Part shown: positions 5,177 to 5,837 of the stretch, in pieces
Position numbering within the stretch: position 1 is the stretch's first letter
How the letters are laid out: every line of letters begins with the position of its first letter
Assembly (NCBI GenBank): GCA_934101745.1
Contig: CAKOSD010000076.1
Location: forward strand, 1-5,837
Origin: an uncultured Bacilli bacterium
GTDB taxonomy: Bacteria; Bacillota_I; Bacilli_A; RF39; UBA660
DNA: 5,837 nt
Direction: 5' to 3'
Position numbers and translations under genes: made by a program
The notes under the pieces: model-generated
Database searches by the model: none
Seen by the model: only the letters and a program-made list of their open reading frames with translations
Told to the model about the DNA's origin: nothing

Positions 5177-5677
5177 AGAATATCCCTCAACTTTAATTTT
5201 ATAATTAGCATAATAATCAGTCATCGTAATTGATTTTGGAATAAATAACTTTATTTCATAAGTATCAGTAGAATTTTCACTAATCTTTTTATCAACTATC
5301 CTATAGCACCCATCATCATAAGAAAATCCACTTAAATTTTTAATACTATTATTATTTATATTAAGGCGTAACTTAGGACTTTCCCTTCCACACAACAATA
5401 AACGATAATTACTCGCCTGATTATTATTAGTTACCCCCACAATATTTCCTTGTTCTTTTAAAGATTCAACATCTGTAATCTTTGGTAAGTCTTTTTTTAT
5501 AGTATCTTGTAAATCCACTATTAAACCATTAGTAGTATAAAAAGTATGAACACTACTTTTATAAATATAAGTTCCCATATTAATTGCTAAAATAATAATT
5601 ATTAAAACCACTATTAAAGCCTTAATAAGTTCCCTTAAGATATAATTATTTAAAATCTTTTCATAAATAAATTGCAT
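5165..5677 (-). CDS. Unrecognised single-pass membrane protein, 170 residues
   Basis: I do not recognise a family. It has a short positively charged N-terminus, one strong transmembrane helix at about 18-34 (IKALIVVLIIIILAINMG) and a C-terminal domain of about 130 residues. By the positive-inside rule that domain is extracytoplasmic. It is Asn/Ser/Thr/Tyr-rich and probably beta-rich, with alternating hydrophobic stretches such as DTYEIKLFIPKSI and YKIKVEGY. Two cysteines (96 and 124) could form a disulfide. The start is bounded upstream by an in-frame TAG 12 bases before the ATG, so the N-terminus is secure, although the ribosome binding site is weak (AGG eight bases upstream). It follows the end of mtaB by 39 bp with no obvious terminator between, so co-transcription with mtaB is plausible. 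Its stop lies inside the convergent ylbJ-like gene (12-bp overlap). Confidence 0.72.
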   Translation of the reverse strand: MQFIYEKILNNYILRELIKALIVVLIIIILAINMGTYIYKSSVHTFYTTNGLIVDLQDTIKKDLPKITDVESLKEQGNIVGVTNNNQASNYRLLLCGRESPKLRLNINNNSIKNLSGFSYDDGCYRIVDKKISENSTDTYEIKLFIPKSITMTDYYANYKIKVEGYSLDN

Positions 5678-5716
5678 ATTACTAGCCTAAAATTCCAATA
5701 TAGAAAACCTTTCTTT

Positions 5717-5837
5717 TTATTCTTTAACTACCCCTACAACATAATCTTTATAACTTTCAGTAATTAAAATATTATAAAATTGATTACGTTCTAATTTATT
5801 TTTAACATTTACTTTCAGATAAGTAGAAGTATGTCCA
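5717..5837 (-). CDS. mtaB: C-terminal end of MtaB, tRNA t6A37 methylthiotransferase
   Basis: Only the last 39 codons are in the window, ending in TAA at 5719-5717; the radical SAM core is outside. The fragment begins GHTSTYLKV, a pattern I recognise from the C-terminal TRAM-type domain of MtaB (YqeV), where a GHT-x-x-Y-(L/I)-(K/R)-V segment recurs. It then reads ERNQFYNILITESYKDYVVGVV, matching the typical final strands ending in a V-G turn. The full enzyme would add a methylthio group to N6-threonylcarbamoyladenosine at position 37 of ANN-decoding tRNAs, using two iron-sulfur clusters and SAM. MiaB and RimO have similar architecture, but the GHT motif favours MtaB. It probably leads a transcription unit that continues into the 5677 gene. 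Confidence 0.8.
   Translation of the reverse strand, partial: GHTSTYLKVNVKNKLERNQFYNILITESYKDYVVGVVKE

Noticed and set aside
5678..5716. Terminator between mtaB and the 5677 gene (AGAAA-GGT-TTTCT)
   Set aside because: The stem is only five A/T-dominated pairs and is not followed by a T-run on the minus strand.
1..5837. Repeated short ATT/AAT tracts as possible repeats, a CRISPR array or a replication origin
   Set aside because: The tracts are irregular, lie inside coding frames encoding Asn/Ile/Lys, and show no repeat-spacer periodicity and no DnaA-box cluster. They reflect base composition.

Overview
The window is very AT-rich, and its coding sequence leans heavily on A/T-ending codons (TTA, AAA, AAT, ATT). 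Shine-Dalgarno sites are of the AGGTGA/AAGGA type. The recognisable proteins (a YlbL/SepM-type Lon-like protease, a YlbJ-like membrane protein, an MtaB tail, a NodB-type polysaccharide deacetylase and a Firmicutes-style HD protein) point to a low-GC Gram-positive bacterium of the Bacilli, probably an uncultured, reduced-genome lineage. Standard stops are used: TGA ends the ylbL-like gene inside an ATGA overlap and Trp is read from TGG. This argues against a code-4 Mycoplasma.

Layout, left to right. Positions 1-206 hold the 3' end of a plus-strand membrane protein. It converges on a minus-strand, membrane-anchored polysaccharide deacetylase (216-1040). Upstream of the deacetylase on the minus strand is a two-gene unit: a five-helix membrane protein with a possible lysozyme-like C-terminal motif (1724-2572), then an unrecognised soluble protein (1096-1680) with a terminator hairpin over its stop codon. 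Next upstream is an ylbL-like gene (3279-4283) translationally coupled to an HD-domain gene (2686-3282), followed by a hairpin-plus-T-run terminator. The ylbJ-like gene (4325-5176, plus strand) is divergent from ylbL and overlaps tail-to-tail by 12 bp with an unrecognised single-pass membrane protein (5165-5677, minus). The right edge holds the last 39 codons of mtaB (minus).

Working together: four products (deacetylase, YlbL-like protease, lysozyme-like membrane protein, single-pass protein) are predicted to be in or at the membrane, and the first two should act on its outer face. This gives the window a cell-envelope flavour. YlbL and YlbJ are chromosomal neighbours in Bacillus too, so this is probably core chromosome rather than a mobile island. 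I saw no insertion sequence, phage gene, tRNA, rRNA or CRISPR array. The least explained material is the 1096-2572 two-gene unit and the 5165-5677 gene. Several N-termini are easily mis-called because a GTG lies inside the AGGTGA ribosome binding site; corrected starts are given.
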